Source: Takashimella koratensis
Lineage: Eukaryota > Basidiomycota > Tremellomycetes > Trichosporonales > Tetragoniomycetaceae
Direction of reading: 5' to 3'
DNA length: 64,000 nucleotides
NCBI GenBank assembly: GCA_003116875.1
Contig: BCKT01000001.1
Location: forward strand, 4,596-68,595
Shown: piece by piece, positions 30,574 through 42,227 of the stretch
How the letters are laid out: each line of letters begins with the position of its first letter
Numbering within the stretch: position 1 is the stretch's first letter
Made by a program: the position numbers and the translations under genes
Notes under the pieces: model-generated
The model's input: only the letters and a program-made list of their open reading frames with translations
Told to the model about the DNA's origin: nothing
The model's database searches: none

Positions 30574-32039
30574 CTAAACGTAGTTGTGGAACTCGTCCTT
30601 GACACGACCGCGCATGAAAGGCGGCTCGGTGCCCTTGTACTACCTTGTCAGCGAGATCACGGTTGCACACTTACGTAAATGTCAGTCCAGAACTCCTCCA
30701 AACCGGGCATGGGGCTCTCTTTGGCCTCGGCAACAGCCTGGTCAACCTCCTCCTTGGCGGCCTTGTCGATGCCCTTGAGGGTGGCCTCGTCGGTAACTCC
30801 CCACTCGAGCAGGTACTTCTTGAGACCGGCGATAGCGTCGCGGTTGGCACGCATCTGCTGGACCTCGTCACGGGTACGGTAGGTCGTTCCGGGGTCGGAC
30901 ATGCTGCGGAGTGTTAGCGAGCCTCAAACCACCCACGACTGGAGATAAGGAGACTCCAGTTTGGTCCAACTTACGAGTGACCACCGTAGCGGTAGGTGAC
31001 AAACTCGACGAGCAAGGGGCCCTTGCCGGTCGTGGTCCACTCCTTTGCAAACTGGCACGCCTTGCGGACGGCGAGAATGTCCATACCGTTGACCTGGATA
31101 CCGGCGATCTGGTCACCGCGGGTAAAGTACTGGGTGTTCATCGACGAACGCTCGGCCGAGGTACCCATACCGTACTTGTTGTTCTCGCAGACAAAGACGC
31201 AAGGGAGATTCCAGAGCTTGGCCATGTTGTAAGCCTCGAAGACCTGACCCTGGTTGGCGGCACCGTCACCGTAGAGGGAGAAAGTGACCGTCTTGTTCTT
31301 GAGGTACTTTTGGGCGAGAGCGATACCGGCGCCGACGGGGACCTGGGCACCGACGATACCGTTACCGCCAAAGAAGGACGGGGTGAAGATGTGCATTGAT
31401 CCACCTTTGCCGCGGGACATACCAGCCTCACGACCTGACGTCAGCGACGTCGTCTCAATCACTTACCCATGAGCTCGGCGAGAACACCCTTGATAGTGCC
31501 GCCACGGAGGACGGCGAAGGGGTGGCATCGGTACGAGGTGATGACACGGTCGTTCTCGTCAATGGCGGCCTCCATACCAACAGAGATAGCCTCCTGGCCA
31601 ATGGCAAGGTGACAGAAACCACGGATGAGCTTGGCCTTGTAGAGGGCGTCGGCGGCTTGCTCCATTCGGCGCATGGTGGTCTACTCGCGTCAGGGGGGCT
31701 GGCTTTACTTTGATCTTTACATCCCAACTTGTCCGATCCAACTCACCATCTGTTCGTACATCTTGATGAGCTCATCCTTGGTGACCTCGGTCTCGAGCGA
31801 GGGGGGCTCGCATCGGTACGAGTGGAAGGTCTCGTCGGGGAGACGAATGGAGAACTGGGGTCAGCTATGGATAAACTCTCGCGACGTACAGCCTCATCGC
31901 TAGCGGAAGGGAGGGAGCCGACGAGCTCCGACTTGTCTGCATCGGTTTGGAGGGAGCGGATCTGGGGGATGGCACGGGCGAGAGGCTGCAGTCGCACTGC
32001 GCGGGTGGCGCGCAAGGTCGACCTGAGGATGGCGACCAT
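30574..32039 (-). CDS. PDA1: Pyruvate dehydrogenase E1 component alpha subunit, mitochondrial
   Basis: This is the alpha subunit of the thiamine-diphosphate-dependent E1, which decarboxylates pyruvate in the mitochondrial pyruvate dehydrogenase complex. It is about 410 residues. The basic amphipathic leader [19 protein letters not shown] is a mitochondrial presequence. [49 protein letters not shown] and the ThDP motif [20 protein letters not shown]...CENN follow. The phosphorylatable loop is [22 protein letters not shown], split by an intron. The protein ends VKDEFHNYV. The sequence is complete and strongly conserved. It converges on the Dal5-type permease gene, 111 bp away. Confidence 0.96.
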
Positions 32040-32457
32040 GGTGGGTGGGTGGATAGGGGAGAGGGGGGAAGGGGTGAGATGGAAAAAGCTGAAAAGGAAA
32101 CAACGAGGGACACGGAGCGGAAGACGGATGCTTGGGGATGGAGTGATAACGCGGGGGCAAGGGGCCCGAAACAAGAAACAATGCCACGTCATGCTCGTGG
32201 GTTTCGGCTTATCTCTCGGCATTTCCCCGACTCGGACCACCTCGCTCCGAAGGTGCAATAGGGGGTCCCGAGGACAATGGCACCCGGCGCTGGACAATCA
32301 GAGGTCGTCTGCGAGACCAGGTGCACACTCGAGACGCAAGAGCACCACCTGGGCACCACCATTGCGCTGCTCGACCCTGCCAGCGTTTATCAGCCGGCCC
32401 AACTCACCACTCACACGACGACTAGCCCTACTCCTACTCACCCCATCCCAGCCCACC

Positions 32458-33136
32458 ATGTCATGGCAACCCTACCCATCCCACTTCCACCCGGCTATCC
32501 CCTACCCCATCCCACTGTCTACCCCCTGGCACCTCACCCTCGACCCGGTCGACGTCCGTACCCAGCTCGAGGAGATGACCTCCCCAATGGGTGTACCGCT
32601 TGATTTCGCAGCACACGCCCTCGTGCATCGCTGGTGTCAGTCGATGTGAGCAGGGTGTGACCAACACCGACCTAACCATGCAGTGAGCTGCGACAAGTGG
32701 TCGTCGACGTGCTCAAGGCACGGATCGCGCTGGGAACTCCTCGGTGCCTGAAGGTGTGCGAGAATCCAAAAACCCCCCCCTTCGTTCAACCCGATCCTAA
32801 CCCGCTCAGGCCCTTTTTCTCGCCGACCACCTCCCGCCCGACGACCTAGCGGATTTGGACCTGGGGGACATTAAAGACGACGCTATCGCTCCGCTGATCA
32901 ATTCATTAAAATCCCGCGCCGAGGAATCTAAAACCGCTTCAGCGGCCCAAACCTCCGCCGAGACATGGACGTTGTGGTCGTCGCTTTACGGGAAATCAGA
33001 GACTGGGTGGGTTCCCTTGCCCGAAGAGATGCGAGCCAAGGATCCGCCCGAATGGGAGACGACAGTGATGATCGGGGTACCCTTGCCCACTGACAGCGCA
33101 TGGACCGCATCCGATGAGAGCCCACAAGTGCGGTAA
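32458..33136 (+). CDS. Hypothetical protein
   Basis: Three exons encode about 190 residues, starting MSWQPYPSHFHPAIPYP. An intron beginning gtgagc near 32646 and another ending in ctcag before GCCCTTTTTCTC keep the frame open through RQVVVDVLKARIALGTPRCL and ADLDLGDIKDDAIAPL. The N-terminus is Pro/His-rich and the middle is acidic and helical. I recognise no domain. Clean splicing and sustained frame argue that it is real. It starts 419 bp from the divergent E1 alpha gene. Confidence 0.55.
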
Positions 33137-33401
33137 GCCATGCCGTCATGGACGCAGAGTTGCCGCAAGGAGCACACGAGGGGGTCTCTTTTTTCAAACT
33201 ATCTTAGCGCGGGCGGTGAGGCACTTCCACTGGGCCGTCAAGTGGGTTTCCTAACTGCGTTTCCCTTGTTCCCTTCCCCCTTCCCTCCCCCTTGCACCAC
33301 CCCGATCGGTCCGCCCCATGAGATAGACGTTTTTGAGTTATAGTTTGTTGCCGTACGTTTTGGTGTCGTTCCGCGCCCGTGTCAATTCTAATTTTATTGT
33401 G

Positions 33402-33402
<1 letters not shown>

Positions 33403-33489
<87 letters not shown>
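33403..33489 (+). repeat. Poly-C homopolymer, left of gap
   Basis: An unbroken run of 87 C reaches the assembly gap. Seventeen more C follow the gap, so this is one long C tract with unknown true length. Confidence 0.9.
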
Positions 33490-33589
33490 NNNNNNNNNNN
33501 NNNNNNNNNNNNNNNNNNNNNNNNNNNNNNNNNNNNNNNNNNNNNNNNNNNNNNNNNNNNNNNNNNNNNNNNNNNNNNNNNNNNNNNNN
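33490..33589. other. Assembly gap (100 N)
   Basis: Exactly 100 N, the conventional size for a gap of unknown length. It is flanked by C runs on both sides (33403-33489 and 33590-33606). Confidence 0.98.
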
Positions 33590-33930
33590 CCCCCCCCCCC
33601 CCCCCCGTAGTGTCCCTGCCTACAATTCCTAATGTCGACGTAGAGTATCTTTTTCCTTCGTCTTCCTTATTCACCACTAGTCATCCGGTCGTCAGCACAG
33701 CCATTGTCCTCATTGTCAACGACGGCGAGCTTGGAGCATTAGCGACGAGATCCATCCAAGGGCTAGGGGTTGGGTGCTGAACCTAATCTGGGTGATACCG
33801 GCTGCGCAAGGTCCGAGCGAGTGACAAGGACGAGCTCATCAGCGATTCTCTCTACGTGAACCTTGACTGCAGCTTGACAACCAACAAGGTGGGCACCATC
33901 CTTTACGCCATGGCACACACTCCCACCCAC

Positions 33931-33932
<2 letters not shown>

Positions 33933-34000
<68 letters not shown>
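33933..34000 (+). repeat. (CA)n microsatellite
   Basis: A perfect dinucleotide repeat of about 34 CA units in intergenic DNA. Confidence 0.95.
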
Positions 34001-34001
<1 letters not shown>

Positions 34002-34593
34002 CCATCACCTCGCCCACGCCCACGCCCCGACCTCCCTTCCTTTCCTGTCCCAACCTTGTGCTATCCGCATCCTTTGGGTTATTCGTTTCCCTCTCCCATC
34101 GCGGCCGTTCTCCCATCAACGCCATCAACACCATCATTCCATCATTCCATCAGCGCCCTCTGCTTCCCTGCTGCCTCGTGTTGTGTAGCCGTGCTGACGG
34201 CTGTCCTCTGCAGTTTCACCGTGACCCACCTTCCCCCTGAGATCAATCCGTCATTCCTTTGCCATCATCCATCATCCATCATCTCATCAGCATCAACCTT
34301 GCTACCATCAGACCGAGTCTCTAGCCTCTCCTCCCCCTCCTCTCCTCTTTCCCCTCACCCCTCCTCCCTTCCCCCGTCCCCCGTCCCCATCCTTTCCCCC
34401 GTCCCTGTTCCCTGTCCCCCTCCCCCCTCCTTTGGTGCACGCCTTGATACCCTCCTCGTCCCCTCCTCCTGGGTCTGTGTAATAATAAAACGTTAAACTC
34501 TGTCACCTATCCCCATCCCTATCCCCATCCCCACTCACCCTCTCCCATCTCATCTCTCTTCCTCTTCCTCCCTCTCTCTCATCCCCCACCATC

Positions 34594-36700
34594 ATGTCCC
34601 GCCCACACTCCCCCATCCCTCCATCCGCCCGCGTCCCTCGCTCCCCTCGCTCCCCCGTCGCACCCATCCCCCATCCCGGCCCTTTCTCCCGCCGCGACGA
34701 CTCCGCCCCGACCCCAGCGGCAGCCCCGACCGCGTCCGCGTCCGCATCCGCATCCGCGTCCAAGCCCACGGAAGAGCGCACAACCTGGACAGACAATGCC
34801 AACCTCGAAGTCGCGTATGAATATGTTCCCGTCCATCAAAACCGTCTCGGCCGCAAGCACATGTGAGTCTGCGCTCTTGCCTCTCCCGTCTCGCTGCCTT
34901 TCCGCTTGGATCACCTTTAATGTAGCATAAAGGAGGAGGTGGCTGAGGTCTGCGTCTCGTCAACAACTCACACGTTGGATTCACCTCTCTCTCAACTCCC
35001 CTTACCATCCTAAATGAGCAGATCATACCAACTCGACATCCGGCAGGAGCCAGTCCAGGCGCGCATGTGCGGTGTGGGCGAGAAATGTAAGTCACTCTCA
35101 AAACCGTCGCTGACCTCTAGCCGACCGCCGACCAGTCGACCCAACCCCCATCATCCAGCTCATTGTGACCGACCCGCAGCCCGATGAGAACAAACGTTCC
35201 GGGATGACCTATATGCAAAGTAAGTTTACCCCACCCACCGAATTAACCCCAGACCCATACTACTTCCTCTTTGCATGCCTTGTCAGCGGCGACAAGACCG
35301 ACGATGAACTTTACTTCACCGACGACGGTCGCACCCGTTTCCTATCCGGGACATCCGTCTCATCCTTGTACCACCTCAAGGACGTTGACAACTCGGACGC
35401 GGCATTCTTCGTCTTCCCGGACCTAGGTGTGCGCAAGGAGGGCCGTTACCGTCTCAAGCTCACCCTCTTTGAGATTGTCGAGTGAGTAAACTCACCTCAA
35501 CTGTTGCTGATCTCAGACACGAGGTGTTTTACTGCACCACCAAAATCACCAAGGTGTTTACCGTCTTTGCGCCGAAAAAGTTCCCGGGGATGAAACGTGA
35601 GTTCTTCTAGCCCTTCTCCGCTGACAACAGCCGCGTCGGAACTCTCACACACGCTCTCCAACCAAGGTCTCAAGATTCGTGTCCGTAAAGACGGTGCCGG
35701 TGAGTCAACCTTTAGTTCCTCGCTAACCTCAGTGTCTTCCCGCCGGACCAAGCGCAAGTCGTCCGGCCTATCCGAAGACGAGCAGATGAAACGCGCTCGG
35801 TACTCGCAAGACTACAGCATGGGCCCCATGGGCCCCCCGCCCCTTCCACAACCACACCAACCAGGAGGGTACTATCACGAGTACCGACCAATGTCTTCGC
35901 CAGCGATGCCGCCACACGCGTCGAACAGCAGGCAGAGATACGATTACGACCACCGCCCGGCGACCTCGTCGTACCCTACCTACCCGAGCCGCTCTTACCC
36001 AGGCCAACAGCCTCCCCCTTACCCGCCTCGACACCAGCCGTATCACCCTCCTCCGCCTCCGTCTCACCCACGCCCTTCGTCATCTCATCACCCGGGCTAC
36101 CCTCCACACCCTCCTCCACTACAGCAGCCCCCTCCCCACCGCCCCGCGCCGATGGTCCCCCATTCCCCTCCGGCACACATGCACCCATCCAACATGCACC
36201 CGCCGGCACCAAAGATGACCCTCCCGCCGCTGGACCGCGCGCTCCCCCCCATTCACGGCCGCGACGTGCCCCTCCGCGACATCCGCGAGTTCAAGGAAGT
36301 CTACAGAGAGAGGGAGAGGGATCCCCGCGACTTGCGTGATCACAGGGACCATCATGATATGCGCGACCCTCGAGACCACAGGGACCACCGGGATGTGAGA
36401 ATGTACGAGGCTCAGCCGCGCTCAAACGACCCGCGCTCAAACGACCCGCGCCATGATCCACGCCACGACCCGCGTGATCCGCGTGACCACCGCGACTACC
36501 GCGACCATCGACTCAACGACGTGCGTGACCCCCGCGAGCCCCGCGAGTTCAACTCTCACCCGCACCCTGGTCCCAATGGCCCCCAAGACCCGCGCGACTA
36601 CCACTCTCACCCACCGCCTGGACCGCGCCCGCCCTCGGCACCATCTGCACCCGAGCCCAATCCCTCTCGCCGGATGGGCCTGGACCACTTGGTCGACTAG
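34594..36700 (+). CDS. Velvet-family transcriptional regulator (VosA/VelB-like)
   Basis: This multi-exon gene encodes about 570 residues. After a Pro/Ser/Ala-rich N-terminus (MSRPHSPIPP) comes one uninterrupted velvet domain, the NF-kB-like DNA-binding fold of fungal development regulators. It shows SYQLDIRQEPVQARMCG, PVDPTPIIQLIV, YYFLFACLVSG, GTSVSSLYHLKDVDNSDAAFFVFPDL, GRYRLKLTLFEIVE and KKFPGM. NQGLKIRVRKDG closes the domain in VosA/VelB fashion. A basic RRTKRKSS stretch could be a nuclear signal. The long C-terminus is Pro/His/Tyr-rich and then reiterates DPRD/DHRD units. Velvet proteins link light, development and secondary metabolism. The exact orthology (VosA or VelB) is not settled. 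Confidence 0.88.
36300..36560 (+). repeat. Reiterated DPRD/DHRD codons in the velvet gene
   Basis: Imperfect in-frame repeats of 4-residue units (DPRD, DHRD, DYRD) give a charged Arg/Asp/His tract in the C-terminus. Such mixed-charge RD tracts occur in nuclear-speckle and RNA-associated proteins. Confidence 0.7.
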
Positions 36701-36832
36701 TAAACGCGGGGCTGTCGAAGACTGCTGTATATAGATATACCTGGATACTGTGACCTTGACGTTGACTGTGACTTGAATTGTTGAATAGCTAGCTGTCTGG
36801 TTGTGAGACTGAATTGAAGACTGTATGTATCG

Positions 36833-36935
36833 CTTGTGCTTGTGCTTGTGCTTGTGCTTGTGCTTGTGCTTGTGCTTGTGCTTGTGCTTGTGCTTGTGCT
36901 TGTACTTGTGCTTGTGCTTGTGCTTGCTTGCTTGA
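36833..36935 (+). repeat. (TTGTGC)n hexanucleotide microsatellite
   Basis: About 16-17 copies of a 6-bp unit, with one variant (TTGTAC near 36901), about 130 bp after the velvet stop codon and so probably in or just beyond its 3' UTR. Confidence 0.9.
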
Positions 36936-37132
36936 GTTGAGGTCGAGGTCTGAAGATAGTCCGTGTGCGGAGTAACCAAGAGGTGCTCGGGGGGAATTTA
37001 TAGCAACATGGTAGTCTCACATTGACATTTACCGGTTACCCGAATGTCACCATCACCTCATCTCTCTCACCATCACCTCTTCACACCTCCCACCTCACCC
37101 TTCACTCTCATCCACCTCCCTTCCCTCTCACA

Positions 37133-39737
37133 ATGTCGTTCACACCCCCAGAGCGCGCTCCAGACCGGCCACCACCACGGAAACGTAACCGCCCAGGTCT
37201 CAAGACGTAAGCTTCCCCTTGCCCCCCGCCCCCTTACCCTGTTAACCAAATACCCTAGCAAAGTTCTCGCTCTCGAGGAACAAATGAGCCATGTTCGATC
37301 CAGCCTCGACAGCGTGGTCAACCTCCTTCAACGTCTCCCTCAATCTGCGCCTCTAACTACTTCTGGACCAAGCACAGTCCCTACTGCCCCTCACTCTGGA
37401 CCCAGTACGGTCCCTTACTCTGGCTCTCTCCTAACTGGTCCTTCCTCTTCCTCCATCTCCACTGTCGTCCCTCTGCCCCTCTCTCAACCGGCTCACCAAC
37501 CGGCTCACCCACCTCCTCTCCTCCACTCTACTTCCACATCCTCATCCTCTGCACGCCCGCTGTCCCTCGAACAATGGGTTCAACAAGTCGCTTCCGACCC
37601 ACCTCCCCAGCCGACCTCGGTCGACTCGGACGACGAAGGGACAATGGTGATGAAGAAGATCCTAAGGAAAGAAGAGGAAGAGAGGTTAAGAGCAGATGGG
37701 AATATAAGACACCCTTCGCCTCCCTCGGATCACGATCATCATATCAGTAATGATTATGGGCATAACTGGCAACCGGGTGGAGAAAGGAGGTATAGCTTGG
37801 AGATGTTGGAGCAAAGGGGTTCATTACAGACCGCAGTACTCGACGCTGTAGACTTGGGTCTCGTTAATGAGACAGATGGGAAAGCGCTCTTTGACTTGTG
37901 AGTGTGATCAAGTACTCACTACCCCTCTCTAATCTTGATACTAGGTTCTTTGCAAACGCACACCCTTATATGCCAGTCTACGACCCAATCGTCGATACTT
38001 GGCCCAGGTAGGCAACCCCACCCCTTGACCCAAAGCTAAGACCTAGTCTTCGACGTCGCTCGCCTTTCTCAATCACGACAATCTTATACGTTGGGAGAAA
38101 GATTGTGGATGGAGGAGGACCAGAGAGCGATACACAGCGGCTGTTGAGAGAACATGCGGAGAATATAGGCAAGACGACATTGTTCTCTCCAGTATCGAGT
38201 TTAGAGGCACTCCAGGCTATGAGTGAGTGTAGACTGTGCGCTCGGGTGGATAGGTGGCTAATCTCCCAGTCGTCCTCGCATCGTGGGGTGAAACCGTCTG
38301 GCGACCCGGTTCTCACGCATTGAGCATGGCGTGAGTCATCTTTGCCTATTCCTAGCCAACTTGCTCACGTCGATGATCCATGATCTCAGCCTCGATATGG
38401 AGCTGTACAAGTGCCTCCCCCGCTTAGCGCAAGCTCCCGAAGCAACGCAGTTGATGCAGGGATCGAGACTATGGTTGTTGGTCGCCAAGATGGCTATTGA
38501 GTGAGTACAACGCGTGGCGTAAGAATTGAGCCAGGACTTTGTGTACGTTATTGACCATCGCAGGATGGCATACAACCATGGTCGACCGTTACAGATTGAC
38601 GAATCGGTACTCAATCATGCTTGCGCATTGCTGGATCACCCGGCAGCGCTACCGACAGATGGCCGGATAGTCGCGTCGTGCGAGGCACTCATTCTGAGAT
38701 GTAAGTTGGCTATGAGTCAAGACTAGTCTCTAGGCAGCGTGCTCGGGCGGTGTTTTGGACTTGCTGGAGGAGAATCGGCAACAGTACTCTGTTGAGAGGT
38801 ACTCTACCTTGAGACAGTCGCTGAAACGCTCAGTCCCACTACACAAAGTCTTGATTACGGGGCACGACGATAACCTCGACCACGCACTCCAAAGAGTCAA
38901 CGAAGGGCTGAGAGCATGGGACCTCAAGTGGACGCAGCATTACGGTGAGTCGTGGAGATTGCGGTCGTTGTCTTGGCTAATGATTAGCTCGAATCGGGCT
39001 GGCGCATGACGATATCATCGTTACCGACCACCGAGTCCAGCGTGATTTTGCCCTGTACGTTTGTTCTGGGCTCTATATCACTCTCCAAAGACCCACCTAC
39101 TGCTGATTTTCTGAACGATTGACGAGTCTTGACGAGTGCTGACGCCCTTGTACAGGATCATAGCCAATTCTTCCATTCTCAAATCCGTTCGAACTCCCGA
39201 AGACGCACACCGACTCTCCCCTCAACGTCGACATTACCTCCTCGCCTCCCTTGACGCTGCCCGAACTGTCATTGCATCCATGCCACACACAGAACGTATC
39301 AAGATTGTCGCGGCAAATCATTATTCTCATGTCGCGCTCGTCTCTGTTGCGAGGATATTCATACGGTTGATCAGTTTGTTCCCCGAAGGTGTGGACGTAA
39401 GGGCCGCTGCGAGGGACTTGACCGTGTTGGTCACCGTTTTGGCAGAGTGTGAGTAAAAGTCTGTCAAGTGGAGTAAAGACCAGAAGGGGTAGCTAATATC
39501 TCCTCAGTTCCTGGAGTACGATTTGCACACCAGTTGAGAGACGTGATTAAGAAAGCGAGGAAAAAACGCGTCTTACCAGAGACTAGAGCTGCGTCGCCTG
39601 AACTTGGATTTGTCCCGGAATCACTACACAGTCAAAGTCCGTTGGAGTTTGATGTCTTCACTGCAGAGCAATTGTTGAATGTCGGTGGTTGGGGGGATCT
39701 CTGGCAAAGTAGTAACCCGGCATGGGAGTGGCCATGA
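37133..39737 (+). CDS. Fungal transcription-factor-like protein lacking the Zn2Cys6 cluster
   Basis: About ten exons encode a protein of about 700 residues with the fungal-specific transcription-factor middle-homology region: FFANAHPYMPVYDP, FSITTILYVGRKI, IVLASWGETVWRPGSHALSMALDMELYKCLP and LWLLVAKMAIEMAYNHGRP. The C-terminal half continues PEDAHRLSPQRRHYLL and ends NPAWEWP. The N-terminus MSFTPPERAPDRPPPRKRNRPGLKT runs, through a GT/AG intron at about 37208-37259, directly into KVLALEEQMSHVRSSLDSV, the coiled coil that normally follows a zinc cluster. No Cys-rich cluster is encoded upstream or in the intron. It may act as a cofactor or be a decaying regulator. Confidence 0.7.
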
Positions 39738-39875
39738 CCACACTCGATCATGGCGTCAGTCGGTACAAGTGTCTCCGTGACTGCGGTATAGGTGGTGCAA
39801 GATGAACATTTTGGGTAGGTGAAATAGACAGTCGTGGTGTATGCATCAGATCTACCCTCTGCACCAAGTCAATTT

Positions 39876-40981
39876 TTATGTCCACTTCCCAATGAGAGAC
39901 ATTGCAAATAGACCCAGAGCCAGCGCCACCACGGCTGCCCAAACCCTCCCTGTCGAAGCGGTTCGCATATCGCCCACCACCCACTCGGCATACAACAACT
40001 GACACAAACCACCTATGATCTTCAGCGCCTTGCTTACACTGCCATAGTCTCTCAGACTCACTGTAGAGGAGGATACCTGCTGAGATGGCGTTGAGGACGC
40101 CGACAGCCAGGAGCTCGGAAGGGCCCGTGTTATTGAACGATTGGTGTACTCCAATACCCTAAGGTCAGCTAGAGAGGGAGTTGGTGACTTACGATGGCGA
40201 TGCCCACGGGAGTGATGAGTGTGTATGCCATGCACATGGCCCATTTGATCACTGTGCGTACGTGTAACGTGGCAAGGCGGGCACCAAGACCTAGTCCCTC
40301 GAACAGTTGGTGAAATACGAGCGCCACAAAAGTCGTTGCGAATCCGTCTGTCTGCGCACCGAGAGCGACACCACTTTTGTCAGCTACACCGGGGAAGATA
40401 GACTCACATCATGATAGAGTGGAAGAGGATCCCGCCCTCGAGCATCTCCACGCTGTGGGCGTTGTAAGCCCCCTTGGGATCAGATAGGTCGCTAGCTTGG
40501 TCGGGATCACTGCCTGGAGAAGGAGCGACGGGAGAACCGACTCGGCGAGCGGTTAGATAGTCGACGCCAAACATGAGAAGTGCCGAAGCCATGGCGATGG
40601 CAGGAGCTGTAGGCTCGTATGCGAGGTCACCAATGCATGGGCTAGGGTCAGAGGGGACCAAGACTGGGAGCTCACTTATCAAATGTCTCGAACGAGTCTT
40701 GGAGCAAGTGGCAGAATCTGTAAAAGTCAGCAGATGTCAGAGACTAGAGAAGAAAAGTATAAAGAATCAAAAACAAGAAAGTGAGAAGTTGTAGACACTT
40801 ACGCTAGACTGATGATGATTCCACTTCCAAAGTATTTGAAGACGAAGAAGATGTTACCCGGCGGCGCGATGACGGGGGCGAATACGCCCAAGCCAGAAGC
40901 GACGATCATGACGAACACCGAAGCGATATGGAGAGGGAGGTCGTATTCCCCCGCGGCGGTGCTGCAATCTGTGTCTGACAT
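39876..40981 (-). CDS. ZIP-family zinc/iron transporter
   Basis: This is an 8-TM ZIP (Zrt/Irt-like) metal importer of about 310 residues. It starts MSDTDCSTAAGEYDLPLHIASVFVM. TM2-3 read NIFFVFKYFGSGIIISLA then FCHLLQDSFETF across introns. A variable cytosolic loop follows, where GAYNAHSVEMLEGGILFHSIM contains the TM4 metal-site His. TM5 carries HQLFEGLGLGARL, the conserved HQxFEG metal-binding motif. LGVLNAISAGILLYS and WVVGDM lie in the last helices, and the protein ends SLIGKWT. The usual His-rich loop is short here. Confidence 0.88.
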
Positions 40982-41102
40982 GGTGGTGAATGGGGCTAAT
41001 TCACAGTTTTCACAGATATTGGGTAGGTGCAGGTCTTTACGCGGATCGGTCGGCAAGTTTTATCATATCGCGTGAGGACCTGGTCGGTGTTGGATTGAAG
41101 GG

Positions 41103-42227
41103 TCAAGATTTAGATATCAGGATATCCATGTCCGCTCGGGTCCGAGGTTGGTCAGGAAGGTCCTCTTGACCACTCTCTTCGCATGTAACCCCAGCTACCA
41201 TCCTGGATACTTCTCTCTGCCGTACACCCAGATCCCAACTGGCGAGCTTCCCGGCCCAGTCGATGGCATGTACACCAGTGAAGATCCAGCGGGTCGTATC
41301 CACCCCGACGGGCTGAGACCACGCTACTTTTCCTTCCGGGTTTCGCATCTGCCTCCGCCTTGGGGAAGAGTGATAGAAGATTTCGAAAAGCTGCTGGTCG
41401 CTTGGCCGGTGGGTAAAGTGATAGGTGAGAGAGAGGTTACGGTGGGCTGGGAGGAAAGGTTCGGTCGATGGGTAGCAGATGAAGGTGGTTAAGGAGAGTC
41501 GAGCGGAGTGGAGGAAAGCGATGAGGGAAGCTTGGACGATCCGGCCGACGCCGAGAGGGTCGGTGGATGAGATGGATGGCGGGACGGGGTGGGCGTAGTT
41601 GATGATGATGGTGGAGAAGGAGGAGGTTTGAGCAAGGAGAAGGAGGATAGGATGGACGTCGGGGAAGCCAGAGTGATCCGGGGGTCGAATGACGAGCCAG
41701 TGGGCGAGCGACCAGATGCACGCTTGAGAGAGGGTGAGGGTGGAGAGGCGGGGGAAAAGAGATGGGCGAGGGGACCCATGTGGAGCGGAGAGGATGATGC
41801 TTGCGAGGAAAGAGTCGAAGAGTGTATGTACGGTGAGATCCCGAATAGAGGAGAGGTATAGGGCGTGTCGAGAGTCGAGGGGAGGTGGAGGGGTAGTGAA
41901 GAGGGGATCGAGAGGGATGAGGTTGTACTGAGCGTATAGGTGGGGGATGGAGAGGGTGAACAAGGACCGGCTGGTGCGTGCGACGGTGGCGAGGGAAGGG
42001 GGGTCAAGAATGCCGAGGATGGTATCGATCAGGTCAGAGGGTAAGGGAAGGTCGGTCGACGCTGGACGAGAATGAGAGGTAGGTCTTGGTGTTGGTGAAG
42101 TTTGGCTACTCGAATCAGGATGAGGAGGTAAAAGCGTAAACGGTCTGGTCGGCGACGACGACAAGCGTTTCCCACCTACTAGTCCAACCTCTTGAACTTG
42201 TCGTTGTCGACATAACACGGCGCCCAT
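41103..42227 (-). CDS. F-box-like protein
   Basis: This uninterrupted ORF has 374 residues from MGAVLCRQRQ. After a Pro/Ser-rich N-terminus, LPLPSDLIDTILGILDPPSLATVARTSRSLF resembles an F-box (LPxELxxxILxxLDxxxLxxxxxxxr), the Skp1-binding motif of SCF ubiquitin ligases. The rest has Leu-rich segments (LSTLTLSQACIWSLAHWL) but no repeat domain I can name. An upstream ATG at 42290 lies inside a TATATATATA stretch that looks like the promoter, so 42227 was chosen. Confidence 0.65.
   Translation of the reverse strand: MGAVLCRQRQVQEVGLVGGKRLSSSPTRPFTLLPPHPDSSSQTSPTPRPTSHSRPASTDLPLPSDLIDTILGILDPPSLATVARTSRSLFTLSIPHLYAQYNLIPLDPLFTTPPPPLDSRHALYLSSIRDLTVHTLFDSFLASIILSAPHGSPRPSLFPRLSTLTLSQACIWSLAHWLVIRPPDHSGFPDVHPILLLLAQTSSFSTIIINYAHPVPPSISSTDPLGVGRIVQASLIAFLHSARLSLTTFICYPSTEPFLPAHRNLSLTYHFTHRPSDQQLFEIFYHSSPRRRQMRNPEGKVAWSQPVGVDTTRWIFTGVHAIDWAGKLASWDLGVRQREVSRMVAGVTCEESGQEDLPDQPRTRADMDILISKS

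Larger units (their letters stand above)
33137..34593. other. Gene-free, low-complexity intergenic region
   Basis: About 1.46 kb without a supportable gene. It holds a poly-C tract broken by an assembly gap, a CA microsatellite and long C/T-rich stretches (about 34320-34590) leading to the velvet gene. Confidence 0.5.

Noticed and set aside
31729..32457. Long plus-strand frame running from inside the E1 alpha gene
   Set aside because: Most of it is antisense to the conserved E1 alpha exons. Only the last part, from 32458, is kept as the hypothetical gene.
33204..33677. Open frames through the poly-C/N gap (poly-Gly or poly-Pro)
   Set aside because: Artefact of translating a homopolymer and undefined bases.
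33763..34188. Frames coding Cys-Val or His-Thr repeats
   Set aside because: Translation of the CA microsatellite, with no protein character outside the repeat.
36437..37020. Frames coding His-Lys or Ser-Thr repeats
   Set aside because: Translation of the TTGTGC hexanucleotide array downstream of the velvet gene.
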